A stretch of 64,000 bases of DNA from Psychromonas sp. MME1 (GCF_041080865.1 NZ_CP160906.1:744001-808000); one strand, 5' to 3'; positions 39,846 through 51,463 are shown, counted from the first letter of the stretch. Numbers and translations are program-made. The notes: a model not told the origin generated them from the letters alone.

Positions 39846-42800
39846 GTGTTTCAAGTTTATCATTCTAATCGATTGGATTTATTAAAGGATCTGCTCGTTG
39901 CGTTGATGCAGCAGGCACCATTGCAAGACCCCTTGGGCAATGAAACAATTTTGGTGCAAAGCCCTGGAATGGCGCAGTGGTTACAGCTGCAAATTGCGCA
40001 AAAAATGGGGATTGCCGCTAATTTCGATTTTCCACTGCCAGCAAGTTTTATCTGGCAGCAGTTTAAAGCCGTGTTGCCCGAAGTTCCAGAACAGTCCCTT
40101 TAATAAAATGTCTATGACTTGGCAAATTATGCAGCTATTGCCAGATTGTTTAGATGATCCCGATTTTTCGCCTTTACTGCATTACCTTGAAGACGACACA
40201 CAGCTACGCAAACGCTTTCAACTGAGCCAGAAAATAGCCGACATTTTTGACCAATATTTAGTCTATCGTCCACAGTGGATAGAAGCATGGGAAAACGCAT
40301 CTGAGCAACAGTTTAGTGGTTGGTCTGTGGAAAGTGATAACGCTGTGCCACGGTGGGTGGGAGAACAACTTTGGCAGGCTAAATTGTGGAAAAAGTTAGC
40401 GCAACGTATTGAGCAGGCTTTTATTCATCAAGGTAAGGCTTATCATCGCGCCGGGCTTTATAAAGATTTTTTAACTCAGTTAGAAGAGCAAAAATCATTG
40501 CCCCATCTGCCTAAACGGATTTTTGTGTTTGGTATTTCTGCACTGCCTGATTCCTATTTGCAAGCATTACTGGGACTGGCAAAACATTGTGATGTGCATT
40601 TTTTATTAACTAATCCCTGTCGTTACTATTGGGCTGATATTGTAGATCCTAAATTATTAGGTAAACGCTTCGCGCAAAGTCGTCCGAAATTAACCGTTGC
40701 ACAGGGCAATCTAAAAAGCTTGCCTGATTCTAGTTGGCAAAAGGATAGCAGCCACTTGCAGTGGGCGATGAGTGGTGATCCAGAAAATGAAGTGGGTAAC
40801 CCTTTGCTTGCATCGATGGGCAAAATGGGACGTGATTTTTTATATCAACTCTACTCCCTAGAGCAGCAGGAGATCGATGCTTTTGTCGATATTGAAAGAG
40901 ATTCTCTACTGCATTGCATTCAAGCTGATATTTTGGCGTTACAGGACAGTAGTCGCGCTTTAGATAGCGATGTGTCACAACGACAAGTTGTCCGCAGTGA
41001 TGATCAATCTCTGACCATTCATATTGCCCACAGCATGATGCGCGAAGTGGAAATTTTACATGATAATTTATTGGCGATGTTTAGCGCTGACAAGCAGCTA
41101 ACGGGTAAAGATATTATTGTTATGATGCCAAATATTGACCTCTATGCACCCTATATCCAAGCTGTTTTCGCCAGTGTAGAACACAATCGTTATATCCCTT
41201 TTACTATTTCCGATGTCAGTGCGCAGCAAGAAAACCCTATTTTAGTTAGCTTTTTACAGTTATTAAATCTTAATCAAAGTCGTTATACACGTGAGGATAT
41301 TTTTGCATTATTAGAAGTGCCGACTATTTTACAACGTTTTAAAATAACGCAAGATGAATTTATCTTGTTACAAAAGTGGGTCAATGACAGTGGTATCCGC
41401 TGGGGACTGGATGAAAAAAGTGCCAGCCAATGGCAATTGCCAGAGTTACCACAAAATAGTTGGATGTTTGGTTTAAAACGTATGTTGCTTGGCTATGCGA
41501 TGAGTGATGATATGTTTGCTGAAATATCTCCCTTTGATGAAATTCAGGGGTTACAGGGCGATCTGCTAGGCCGTTTTATCGACTTTATCGATGCATTGAT
41601 GGCGTTACAAACGGGCTTGTTGCAATCTCACGATGTTGGCCAGTGGCAAACTTTTGTATATCAATTAATTGAGACTTTTTATCTTGAAGATGAAGAGAAC
41701 AGTGAGCTGTTGTCACTTATCCGTGAGCAGATGGATAATCTATTAATTCACACACAACAGGCCGATTTTTCGCAGCCATTATCATTATTTGTATTAATTG
41801 ATTACCTGCAGAACAATCTTGCGGCTCAGTCTAATAGCAAGCGCTTTTTAACTGGACAGGTTAACTTTTGCACCTTGATGCCGATGCGTTCTATTCCCTT
41901 TAAAGTAGTTTGCTTATTGGGCATGAATGACGGTCAATATCCACGTAATATCGTCCCAATGGGATTTGATTTGATGGCAGGTCATCGTTATAGGGGGGAT
42001 CGTTCCCGTCGTGAAGAAGATCGCTACCTATTTTTAGAAGCGTTACTGTCTGCGCGAGATAAGCTCTATATCAGTTATATTGGTCGTGATATTAATGATA
42101 ATAGTGAACAGATGCCATCGGTCTTGCTTTCTGAATTATGCAATTATTGTCAGCAAAGTTATCTGTTAGCCGAAAATGTTAATGATAGTTGTGTCGTTGC
42201 AGAGCAAGCATTACGTGCTTTCATCGAGCACCGTTATCCCATGCAGAGTTATAGTGACCGTTATTATCAAGATGGATTAACCACCTATAACCAGAATTGG
42301 TGGCAAGCAGCTTCACTGGCACAAACACTTGCAATAGAAACAACCGATAGTGATTTGTCGTCGACCTTATTACCGCTGGATGAACCGCTAATCGATATTC
42401 AATTAAGTCAGTTACAGCAGTTTTTTAGACACCCTTGTAAGGCATTTTATAATCAGCGTCTCGATGTCTATTTTGAAATTGACGAGAGCGAACAGGATAA
42501 TGATGAGCCATTTGAATTAAATCACTTGCAGCAATATCAACTTAAAAAATTACAGTTTAATTGTGCCTTAGAGGGGCGCTCTTTAGAGGAGCTATTTGTT
42601 GAAATTAAAGCAACGGGGGAGTTACCTATTGCTGAATTTGCTCCCTTGGTTTTCAACAAAGATTTGCAGAGTATGGTCGACCTTGCTGACCTCATCGCTA
42701 GTTATTTTATCGGTGAAATTGAGACCATCAACGTCGACATTCGTTTTGCACAGAAACGTTTGTTGGGTGAACTAAATGACCATTGTGAGAATGGCTTAGT

Positions 42801-43311
42801 ACGGGTTAAAACTGGCAATGTTAAAGGTAAAGATATTTTAGCACTGTGGATTGATCACCTCTGTTACTGTATCGCCCATAGTCAAAATCTTAACTCTAGT
42901 CTATTTGGGCAAGAGAGTGGTATCTATTTTGAGGAGGTTACTTCTGATTATGCTTATCAAAAATTAAACGATCTGATCGCGATATATGAAACAGGTTTAC
43001 AGCAACCATTACCCTTCTTTGTACAAAGTGCCTTTGCTTGGAGTTGTGTCGTACATTCATTACAACCTGATTGTTTTATTCTCGATGATGTTAGCTTTGC
43101 AACTAAGGAAGCCGCACAGCAGGCAGCACGGGAAATTTTCGCGAATACTCGTGGTTTTGCCGAGGGTGATGATCCCTATATCCAACGTTGCTTTGATAAT
43201 TTAGAGGATCATTGGTTGGAGTTTGAAAGAGTAGCGATGCTGCTATTTAAGCCTATTATGGTTAACATCAGCACCATTGAATATGATCAATGGCAGGAGC
43301 AAGTACAATGA
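39846..43311 (+). pseudogene. recC: Exodeoxyribonuclease V gamma subunit RecC, frameshifted
   Basis: Chi-recognising subunit of RecBCD. The start is GTG at 39846 (MFQVYHSNRLDLLKDLL, as in E. coli MLRVYHSNRLD). The first frame runs through GMAQWLQLQIAQKMGIAANFDFPLPASFIWQQFKAVLPEVPEQS to a stop at 40103. The remaining 1070 residues (from PFNKMSMTWQIMQLLPD) lie in the next frame. The shift is at about 40092-40098, near CAGTCCC, and the family sequence is restored by two extra bases there. Later motifs such as TLMPMRSIPFKVVCLLGMNDGQYP and GDRSRREEDRYLFLEALLSA are intact. Length about 1155 if joined. Real mutation or sequence error. Confidence 0.88.
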
Positions 43312-46300
43312 GTGAATTGACGATTACCCCATTAAATGCGCTTACTTTTCCGCTGTATGGACAACGTTTGATTGAAGCTTCTGCAGGGACTGGGAAAACC
43401 TATACCATCGCCAGTTTATTTATCCGCTTATTGCTCGGGCATGGCCAAGAGAACAGTCATCAAAGCCCTTTGACTGTTGATAAAATATTAGTGGTGACCT
43501 TTACCGATGCTGCAACGGCTGAGTTACGTTCGCGTATTAGAGAGCGTATTGTCGAGGTGCGTTTAGCGTTTTTACAGGGCAGTAGTGACGATCCATTCAT
43601 TCAAACATTGATTGCAGAGAGTGAAGAGTTGCAGGTGGCGATCCGTCTCTTACGTTTTGCTGAATTACAGATGGATGAAGCGGCTATTTACACTATTCAT
43701 GGTTTCTGCCAACGCATGTTGATGCAAAATGCCTTTGAATCGGGATCTCTTTTTGAGCAAAATCTATTAGAAGACGATAGCGCGCTATTGACGCAAGCCT
43801 GTAATGACTTTTGGCGTAGCCATTTTTATGATCTATCAACGCCGTTAAGTATGCTTATTTACAGCTATTGGAAAAATCCTTCAGAATTAAAAGCACAATT
43901 AATGCCTTTTTTAGCACGTCAAGATGTGCAGTTTATACCGCATATTAGCAATTTTGATTTTAGAAGGAAGTATCTTGAAGGGCTGACTGCAATTGCAATG
44001 CTAAAAAATGCTTGGCTAGAAAATGTAGAGGATCTATTTGATATTATTGACCATTCCGATGTCTCCAAGCGTAGCTATACCAAGAAAAATTTACCCGCAT
44101 GGATAAATGAAGTGAGCGATTGGGCAGAGCAATCGAGTGAAACGTTAACCTTACCTAAAAACTTACATCGATTTTCCCAGAAAACCCTTGATGAAAAAAC
44201 GCCCAAAGGAGCTGTGCCTAAACACGCCGTCTTTACGCAAATAGAAGCGTTGCTTGAGGTTGACCTCTCCTTACAAAATACCTTACTGATCAAAGCGACA
44301 TATTGGGTGCGAGACCATCTGCAAAAAAGTAAACGTGCGCAAAGTTTACTTGGCTTTGATGATCTACTAACACGCTTAGATGAGGCGTTACAACGATCCG
44401 CTAATGGACATCTGGCAAAACATATTAAGACGACCTATCCGGTAGCCTTGATTGATGAATTCCAAGATACCGACCCCGTACAGTACCGTATTTTCCAAAC
44501 GATTTATCAACCAGAGAGTGATCAAGAGACGGCCGATAAAAGTGCGGGATTATTTATGATCGGCGATCCTAAGCAGGCGATTTACAGTTTTCGTGGTGCC
44601 GATATTTTCACCTACATGCAGGCAAGAAAAAATGTGACTGCGCACTATAGCCTCGATTATAACTATCGCTCCACAGCGGAGATGATTCATGCGGTCAATG
44701 CGTTTTTTGAATTTTCACCTTCGCCATTTATTTATAATGATGATATTCCCTTTGTCGCGGTTAAAGCGCCGAACAAAGCACGGACAACATTACATATTAA
44801 TAATGACGATGATTTTGCGCAAACAGCGATCCAGTTTTTGCATCTTGTTGGTGGCGAAAATACGCAAGGTTTTAAAGACTCTATAACGATTGCCTGTGTT
44901 AATGAAATAAAAAAAATCCTGCTGTTAGCACAACGTGGTGAAGCCTACTTAGAGGATGCCAATGGGCAAAAAAGACCATTACGTGCCAATGACATCGCGA
45001 TTTTAGTGCGTACGGGGAAAGAAGCCGCACAGATCCGCAAAGCCTTGATTGATGAAAATATTAACAGTGTCTATTTGTCGCTCAAAGAGAGTGTTTATGC
45101 AACGCCCTTAGCGGCGGATCTATTACGTATTTTACAGGCCTGTTTACAACCCGAAAATGAACGTCTTTTACGCAGTGCTATTGCTTGTAAATTATTCGCG
45201 CTTAACCTTGTGCAAATTCATCAATTGCAACGTAATAGTCAATTATGGGAAGAGAAGATCACACAGTTTATCGCCTATCGAGATAGTTGGAACAAAGTCG
45301 GGGTATTGGCGATGTTGCACAAACTTTTTCATGAGCAGGGGATCACTGCCCATTTACTTTCTACTGCTGGTGGCGAGAGAGAGTTGACGGATCTTCTACA
45401 CCTTGCTGAATTATTACAAAAAAACAGTGTTGAATATGATGGTCATTTTGCTTTACTACGCTGGTATGGCCAACAGATTAATCGGGCTAATGGGGCGCAA
45501 AGTGAGCAAAAGCAACGCCTTGAAAGTGAAAAGGACCTACTGCAAGTAAGCACCTTGCATAAATCTAAAGGATTGGAATACAACATTGTGTTTATGCCTT
45601 ATGTGGGGTTACAGCCAAGCAGTGGTGAATGTCTTTACCATGATCCCGAACAGCACGGGCAACTCTTTTATGATCTCAATAGCAGTCATGCGCACATGGT
45701 ATTAACGGATAAAGAGCAATTAGCAGAGCAGCTGAGGTTATTGTACGTGGGATTAACGCGCAGTGTTTATCGCTGCTATCTCGGCATTGCCAATTATAAA
45801 AAGGGCAACGCTAAAAATAGCCCACTGACAAAAAGTGCTTTGGGTTATATCTGTCTGCAGGGGGCGAAGGATCTCTTAGCGGGGGATACCGATAAGTTAC
45901 AAGCACTACTCGATGATTTAACGCGAACTTCCGATCATATTGCGACTCGTCCAGCGCCGAGTGCAGAAGAGGTGAGTTATCAACAACAACAGCCATCGAC
46001 TCATTTACAGCAGCCGCCTATTTTTAAAGGTAACATCGAAAGAAATTTTTACATTAGTAGTTATTCGGCATTATCACGCCAACACAGCACGGTTGCGCAG
46101 GATGTGCAGAGTGCAACTGGGGAGTCTGTTGCGGTGATGGACCCCATCAAAAGCCCGTTTACCTTTCCGAGGGGGGCAAAACACGGTAGTTTTTTACATT
46201 ATCTATTTGAGTTAATAAATTTTCAGGAAAGCGATAGTAGCCATTTGCATGCTGTTATTGATGAACAATTACAACTACATCTGTATAATCACGCTGAATT

Positions 46301-46919
46301 ATGGACGCCTATTCTAACCACTTGGTTTGAACAAATTCTGCACCAGGAGTTACTCCCTGTACAGGGGCTGACATTGAGTCAGTTAAGTGCGCCGCAAATC
46401 AAAGTTGAGATGCAGTTTTTCATAAACATGCAATTATTGCATGCGCGAGATGTGAATAAAATTATCCAACATTTTGATCCACTTTCAGCTCGTGCCGGTG
46501 ATTTACAATTTGCTAGCGTGCAAGGCTTTATTAAAGGTTTTATAGATCTAACCTTTGAGTTTCAAGGGAAATATTATCTGCTCGATTATAAATCTAATCA
46601 CCTTGGTGATACTTTGCAGTGCTATAGCCAAGAGGCTATGGAGCTGGCTATGATAGAGCACCGTTATGATTTCCAGTATCAATTATATACTTTGGCATTA
46701 CATCGTCTGCTGAGGTCGCGCTTACCAAATTATGATTACGAAACACATATTGGTGGTGTTTTTTATACCTTTATTCGTGGTATGCAGGGCGATAATCACT
46801 ATGGCGTCTATTTCAATAAACCCAGTTTTGCCTTGATTGATGGGCTAGATAAATTATTTTCGGGGCAGACATTGCCAGCTCTAATAGAGCCAACCTTGTC
46901 ATCGGAGTCACTATGTTAA
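43308..46919 (+). CDS. recB: Exodeoxyribonuclease V beta subunit RecB
   Basis: Helicase-nuclease subunit of RecBCD in double-strand break repair. 1203 residues from the ATG at 43308, which overlaps the recC stop (ATGA) and has AGGAG upstream. The Walker A motif is EASAGTGKTYT (about 22-32), motif II ALIDEFQDTDPVQY (about 380), and motif IV/VI LRLLYVGLTRS (about 810). The C-terminal nuclease has D-Y-K in YYLLDYKSNHLG (about 1085-1096). Overlapping starts with recC and recD make one operon. Confidence 0.96.
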   Translation: MSELTITPLNALTFPLYGQRLIEASAGTGKTYTIASLFIRLLLGHGQENSHQSPLTVDKILVVTFTDAATAELRSRIRERIVEVRLAFLQGSSDDPFIQTLIAESEELQVAIRLLRFAELQMDEAAIYTIHGFCQRMLMQNAFESGSLFEQNLLEDDSALLTQACNDFWRSHFYDLSTPLSMLIYSYWKNPSELKAQLMPFLARQDVQFIPHISNFDFRRKYLEGLTAIAMLKNAWLENVEDLFDIIDHSDVSKRSYTKKNLPAWINEVSDWAEQSSETLTLPKNLHRFSQKTLDEKTPKGAVPKHAVFTQIEALLEVDLSLQNTLLIKATYWVRDHLQKSKRAQSLLGFDDLLTRLDEALQRSANGHLAKHIKTTYPVALIDEFQDTDPVQYRIFQTIYQPESDQETADKSAGLFMIGDPKQAIYSFRGADIFTYMQARKNVTAHYSLDYNYRSTAEMIHAVNAFFEFSPSPFIYNDDIPFVAVKAPNKARTTLHINNDDDFAQTAIQFLHLVGGENTQGFKDSITIACVNEIKKILLLAQRGEAYLEDANGQKRPLRANDIAILVRTGKEAAQIRKALIDENINSVYLSLKESVYATPLAADLLRILQACLQPENERLLRSAIACKLFALNLVQIHQLQRNSQLWEEKITQFIAYRDSWNKVGVLAMLHKLFHEQGITAHLLSTAGGERELTDLLHLAELLQKNSVEYDGHFALLRWYGQQINRANGAQSEQKQRLESEKDLLQVSTLHKSKGLEYNIVFMPYVGLQPSSGECLYHDPEQHGQLFYDLNSSHAHMVLTDKEQLAEQLRLLYVGLTRSVYRCYLGIANYKKGNAKNSPLTKSALGYICLQGAKDLLAGDTDKLQALLDDLTRTSDHIATRPAPSAEEVSYQQQQPSTHLQQPPIFKGNIERNFYISSYSALSRQHSTVAQDVQSATGESVAVMDPIKSPFTFPRGAKHGSFLHYLFELINFQESDSSHLHAVIDEQLQLHLYNHAELWTPILTTWFEQILHQELLPVQGLTLSQLSAPQIKVEMQFFINMQLLHARDVNKIIQHFDPLSARAGDLQFASVQGFIKGFIDLTFEFQGKYYLLDYKSNHLGDTLQCYSQEAMELAMIEHRYDFQYQLYTLALHRLLRSRLPNYDYETHIGGVFYTFIRGMQGDNHYGVYFNKPSFALIDGLDKLFSGQTLPALIEPTLSSESLC

Positions 46920-48976
46920 GCGTACTAAAACAATGGAAAGAACTAGGGTTGTTACGTGCTATTGATTACCACTTTGGCAAATTCATTCATGATATAGGTG
47001 GAGATAACCTCACCACCTTATGTGCCACTTTATGTAGTGACCATTTAGGGCTCGGTCATATCTGTTTGCCACTAGATATGGTTGTGCAACGGGTAAATGA
47101 AAAGTGTTTAAGTAGTGATATCAACCTACAACAATTTTGTCAGGATCATAATATTGAATCTCTGCTGCATAACGACCAAGAAATGCACGCATTGTTGATG
47201 GAATCCCCCTGTATTGGTGATGCGGCTCCCTTGCAGTTACAATTTAATGCCTTGTATTTAGCCCGTTATGCTCAATTTGAACAGTTAATTGTAGATAAAT
47301 TTTTGTATCAACCAAAAATTGTTTTACACGGCGATATAAAAACGTATTTAGACGCTTTGTTTAACATTAATTACGCTTATCTTTGGCAAGCATGGTGTGC
47401 AGATAAGAGCCAATCAATCGCTCGGTTATGTGAAACTTATTTAGATATATTGCCGGACAATATTTTAGATTGGACAAAGATAGAAGCCGTTTTTACAGAA
47501 GCGAAGGGCTGTGATGATTTACAGGCACTGGATAAACTCATTGCTGATACTGATCGCTGTGATTGGCAAAAGGTGAGTGCAGCGTTAGCATTAACCTCCG
47601 CCCGTTGCGTTATCTCTGGCGGCCCCGGGACGGGCAAAACGACGACGGTGACGAAGTTATTGGCGTTGTTATTACAAGTACAACCGCAAATGGTCATAAA
47701 AATGGTTGCACCAACGGGAAAAGCTTCGGCGCGATTAACTGAGTCGATTTGCCATGCTGTCGATGACCTTGATATTGATGAAAAGATCAAAGCATTGATT
47801 CCTCGTGAAGCAACCACTATCCATCGCCTATTAGGTGTGCAAGCTAATAGCAACCATTTTCGCCATAACAGTAGTAAAAAATTGCATCTAGATTTATTGC
47901 TGGTGGATGAAGCTTCGATGGTTGATTTACCTCTGATGGCTAAGCTATTAATGGCACTTCCCGACCATGCGCGTTTAATTTTATTAGGCGATAAAGATCA
48001 ATTAGCTTCGGTTGAAGCGGGGGCTGTTTTAGGTGATATTTGTTCTTTTATCGAGTCAGGCTATAGCAATGAAAAAGCGCAGCAACTTGCGCAGTTAACG
48101 GGGTTTAGCACATTACAAACGCAAACTCAAAGCGTTGCTAATATGGCAGATAATCTCTGTTTATTACGTAAAAGTTATCGCTTTGATCAATTTTCTGGCA
48201 TAGGATATTTAGCCAAAGCGATAAATTCAGGGCGTGTAACTAACAAACAGATATCATCGCTCTGTCATGAATATGCAGATCTTAGCTATTTCCCCAATAA
48301 TGAATTAAGTTTTGCACAATTAGATGAATTTATTGTGGCGGGTTATCGCCCTTATTTATCCCAATTAGTCGCGATAGGGGAGGCAAATCGAGAGACCGCC
48401 AAGACGTTGTTGCACGCTTTTAATCAATTTAAAATTTTGTGTGCCACGCGACAAGGAGAATGGGCTGTTGAAGGTCTTAATAAACGTTGTGAACGGGTAT
48501 TAATGAAAGCAGGTCTAATAACCTTACCCGTTAATGCAGGTAGCAGTAGTCGAACTGCTTGGTATCATGGACGTCCAATTATGATCACACAAAACAATTA
48601 TCATTTAGGTCTATTTAATGGTGATATCGGCCTATGTTTAATGGACGATAAACAGCAGTTACGTGTCTATTTTCAGATGAGTGATGGCACGGTTGCTGAT
48701 TTTCAAACCAGTCGCTTACCGAGTTTAGAAACTGTTTTTGCGATGACGGTACATAAAAGTCAAGGGTCAGAATTTGCACATACACTGTTGGTGTTGCCAG
48801 AGACTCATCTTCCTGTTGTTACGCGAGAGCTTATCTATACAGGGGTAACGCGCGCTAAAAAAAGGCTCACACTATTTGCTGATTTAGCATTGCTGGCGAA
48901 TGCGGTTAAAGATAAAACTCAGCGTTCAAGTCGACTCGTGTCGCGCTTACAAATGTTTGAAAATGATAATTATTAA
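46913..48976 (+). CDS. recD: Exodeoxyribonuclease V alpha subunit RecD
   Basis: Fast 5'-3' helicase subunit of RecBCD. The 687 residues are somewhat longer than the E. coli protein. Walker A is SGGPGTGKTTTVTKLL (about 235-250), motif II LLLVDEASMVDLPLM (about 330), GDKDQLASVEAGAVLGDI follows, and the C-terminal motifs are VFAMTVHKSQGSEF and LIYTGVTRAKKRL. The ATG overlaps the end of recB by 7 bases, so translation is coupled. Confidence 0.95.
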   Translation: MLSVLKQWKELGLLRAIDYHFGKFIHDIGGDNLTTLCATLCSDHLGLGHICLPLDMVVQRVNEKCLSSDINLQQFCQDHNIESLLHNDQEMHALLMESPCIGDAAPLQLQFNALYLARYAQFEQLIVDKFLYQPKIVLHGDIKTYLDALFNINYAYLWQAWCADKSQSIARLCETYLDILPDNILDWTKIEAVFTEAKGCDDLQALDKLIADTDRCDWQKVSAALALTSARCVISGGPGTGKTTTVTKLLALLLQVQPQMVIKMVAPTGKASARLTESICHAVDDLDIDEKIKALIPREATTIHRLLGVQANSNHFRHNSSKKLHLDLLLVDEASMVDLPLMAKLLMALPDHARLILLGDKDQLASVEAGAVLGDICSFIESGYSNEKAQQLAQLTGFSTLQTQTQSVANMADNLCLLRKSYRFDQFSGIGYLAKAINSGRVTNKQISSLCHEYADLSYFPNNELSFAQLDEFIVAGYRPYLSQLVAIGEANRETAKTLLHAFNQFKILCATRQGEWAVEGLNKRCERVLMKAGLITLPVNAGSSSRTAWYHGRPIMITQNNYHLGLFNGDIGLCLMDDKQQLRVYFQMSDGTVADFQTSRLPSLETVFAMTVHKSQGSEFAHTLLVLPETHLPVVTRELIYTGVTRAKKRLTLFADLALLANAVKDKTQRSSRLVSRLQMFENDNY

Positions 48977-49056
48977 CAATATAAATATGATTTGGGACTA
49001 CAATATAATAAATAGTAGCTAGCACTGTTATCCTTTTCAGCCCCTATGGAGCGCTA

Positions 49057-50262
49057 ATGAATTTAGATGTTCAAACGCTTTTTATTGCTAACCTTTCTAC
49101 CTCATTCATTGTCGCTATTTTAATGATAGTGATTTGGAGAACGCAGGAGTATTGTTCTAGCTTAGGTTGGATCTCGTTAAGTTTTATCTGTTTGATTAGT
49201 AGTGATTTACTTATTTCATTTGACGACTATTTCCCTTCATTTATTTCAGCCGTTATTGCCAATACTATTTATCTCCTCTGGATAATTTTTTTATGGCAGG
49301 GCGTACGTGACTTTCAAGGGTTAGCATTCCCCCTTAAATCAGTTGTACTCTCTCTCGCCGTTTTCATTATTCTATTTAGTTATTATCGCTACATAAAATT
49401 TGATGCGAACATGCAAATTGTAGTATTTTCTGGATTTGTTCTTGTCTATTCCATATTGACAATGGCCGTATTATTAAAACCCATTCATAGTAAGTGGCCT
49501 GCAACCGAGTATAAATTTACCCTTTGTATTGTGCTGTCGTTTGCAGTAGTGACCCTGTTGCGTATATCGAATGCAGTTATTGATAAAATTAGCCATGAAT
49601 GGATTAATCGCGATGTGATACAGCAAATATCCATATTAAGTTATGGTCTATATAGTGTCGCCTTTGCGTTAGGTTTTTTGTGGATATTGCAACGACATTT
49701 AGCTAAGCAAATAAAAATGCGTGAAGAGGCCTTAAAGGCTGCTTATCTGTTAACCGATAAATTGCGAGAAGAAGCGGAAAGAGCCGCATTACATGATCCC
49801 TTAACCTTAGCGGGTAATCGCCGTAAGTTTATTATAAATGCGGATATGGAGCGGGAACGTCATCTTCGTCATCAACATCCATTGTGCCTAGCGTTTATCG
49901 ATATCGATCGTTTTAAAAAAATAAATGACAAATATGGGCATGATTTAGGTGATAAATTTTTAAAGTCATTGGTTGTCCATTTTAATGATATTCTTCGTAA
50001 TATGGATATGGTCTATCGTTGGGGGGGGGAAGAATTTATTATTTTATTACCTGAAACCAGCTTGGATAGGGCGCTGGTTGTATGCGAACGTATTCGTGAG
50101 GACGTAGAAAAAAATATGGTCGTTGAGCAACATCGCATTACTATTAGTCTTGGCGTCACTCAATTAAGAGCTGCTGAAAGTATTCAAACTATGGTGCAAC
50201 GTGCTGATGGTTTATTATATAAGGCGAAACAGAGCGGTAGAAATCGCATTATCGGTGAGTAA
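49057..50262 (+). CDS. Membrane-bound diguanylate cyclase (GGDEF)
   Basis: Makes cyclic di-GMP. 401 residues: about seven membrane segments in the first 215 residues, a short coiled coil (MREEALKAAYLLTDKLREEAERAAL), then a GGDEF domain (about 245-400). The active-site motif is WGGEEF near 322, a functional variant. R-N-M-D five residues before it fits the inhibitory I-site (R-x-x-D). The conserved DIDRFKKINDKYGHDLGD is present, so the enzyme should be active and product-inhibited. The signal sensed by the membrane part is unknown. Single gene. Confidence 0.9.
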   Translation: MNLDVQTLFIANLSTSFIVAILMIVIWRTQEYCSSLGWISLSFICLISSDLLISFDDYFPSFISAVIANTIYLLWIIFLWQGVRDFQGLAFPLKSVVLSLAVFIILFSYYRYIKFDANMQIVVFSGFVLVYSILTMAVLLKPIHSKWPATEYKFTLCIVLSFAVVTLLRISNAVIDKISHEWINRDVIQQISILSYGLYSVAFALGFLWILQRHLAKQIKMREEALKAAYLLTDKLREEAERAALHDPLTLAGNRRKFIINADMERERHLRHQHPLCLAFIDIDRFKKINDKYGHDLGDKFLKSLVVHFNDILRNMDMVYRWGGEEFIILLPETSLDRALVVCERIREDVEKNMVVEQHRITISLGVTQLRAAESIQTMVQRADGLLYKAKQSGRNRIIGE

Positions 50263-50294
50263 TTATATCCCCTATTTTAATTTTTGAGACCCAT

Positions 50295-50765
50295 ATGACT
50301 CCTGCAATAGATTATCTTAAAAAGCAACAAATCGACTTTCAAGTACATCAATATGAACACGATAAGAATGGTGAAAGTTATGGATTAGAAGCCGTACAAA
50401 AACTACATTTAGATGCGCGGCAAGTCTTCAAAACTTTAGTGGTCTGCTTAGATAATCATCAATTGGTCGTTGCTATCATTCCGGTGGCAAAAAAATTAAG
50501 TATGAAATTAATAGCGAAACATTTTATGGTTAAAAAAGCGATGATGGCAGATAAAAACGATGTACTTCGATCGACGGGATATGTATTAGGTGGTGTTAGC
50601 CCTTTTGCGCAAAAAAAAAGGATCGTAACGGTGTTAGATGATAGTGCCTTAAATTTTCCTTCAATTTATGTTAGCGCCGGTAAACGAGGCGTTGAAATCG
50701 AATTGGCCGCATCGAAACTGCAACAGTTATTAAACGCAAAGTGTGAAGGTATTACCTTGCCATAA
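50295..50765 (+). CDS. ybaK: Cys-tRNA(Pro)/Cys-tRNA(Cys) deacylase YbaK
   Basis: Editing protein that hydrolyses mischarged Cys-tRNA(Pro). 156 residues of the YbaK/EbsC fold: MTPAIDYLKKQQIDFQVHQYEHD at the start, ARQVFKTLVVCLDNHQLVVAIIPVAKKLSMKLIA with the functional Lys of FKTL, and GYVLGGVSPFAQKKR near 95-109. The C-terminal VSAGKRGVEIELAASKLQQLL is typical. Lies 32 bases after the diguanylate cyclase gene. Confidence 0.92.
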   Translation: MTPAIDYLKKQQIDFQVHQYEHDKNGESYGLEAVQKLHLDARQVFKTLVVCLDNHQLVVAIIPVAKKLSMKLIAKHFMVKKAMMADKNDVLRSTGYVLGGVSPFAQKKRIVTVLDDSALNFPSIYVSAGKRGVEIELAASKLQQLLNAKCEGITLP

Positions 50766-50860
50766 CAGCAAATCTAAATAAATTGTTTTTATTTTTTCGG
50801 TGCCTATTTTTATATGTTAGCATCGCCCCCATCTTGATTGCACTTATTATAGGATTTTTC

Positions 50861-51463
50861 ATGGATCAATTTTTCACTTTATATCTAAAACTCTTTTTTA
50901 TGATGACTCCCTTCTTTGTGATGTCTGTGTTTTTGACAATGAGTAAAAATCTTAACAAAATTGAAAAGAAAAATGTTGTTTTTAAATCGTCGGTTGCCGT
51001 TATCATTACCGGATTAATATTTTTATTATTTGGTAAATATATTTTTAGTATGTTTGGTATTACACTAGAGGCCTTTAAGATTGGTGCCGGTACCGTATTG
51101 TTTTTAAGTGCTTTGGATATGATCCGTGGCAATGATGGTGATGATGTGGCGTCTAATAACACCAAAAGAGGCAGCGACTTTGCGATTGTCCCCTTGGCGA
51201 TACCGAGCACTATCGGCCCCGGGATGATCGGGGTATTGATGGTTATTGGTGCCGAATTACAAGGCATTTACGATATTCTTGTCGTTGTCGTGGCATTGCT
51301 TGCCGCTGTCTTTTCTCTTGCGGGGGTTTTGCTCGTATCCAATAGATTACAAGATTTAATGGGTAAGCAAGGTTTAGAAATTTTACCTAAAATAACGGGA
51401 TTATTTGTTTCCGCGATCGGCGCGCAAATCGTTTTTTCTGGTATAAAAGGTTTTTTGTTTTAA
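50861..51463 (+). CDS. MarC family inner membrane protein
   Basis: A 200-residue protein with about six membrane segments (MarC/YchE/YhgN family). No transport activity is established for the family. FALTMS-like start (PFFVMSVFLTMS), FGKYIFSMFGITLEAFKIGAGTVLFLSALDMI and the loop PLAIPSTIGPGMIGVLMV are typical. The start is taken as ATG at 50861, with AGGA upstream, rather than the TTG 78 bases earlier. A related gene lies at the right end of the window on the other strand. Confidence 0.85.
   Translation: MDQFFTLYLKLFFMMTPFFVMSVFLTMSKNLNKIEKKNVVFKSSVAVIITGLIFLLFGKYIFSMFGITLEAFKIGAGTVLFLSALDMIRGNDGDDVASNNTKRGSDFAIVPLAIPSTIGPGMIGVLMVIGAELQGIYDILVVVVALLAAVFSLAGVLLVSNRLQDLMGKQGLEILPKITGLFVSAIGAQIVFSGIKGFLF

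Noticed and set aside
39629-39868. 79-codon ORF upstream of recC
   Set aside because: It has no ribosome site, an odd AT-driven composition, and overlaps the recC start in another frame. Treated as chance in an AT-rich spacer.
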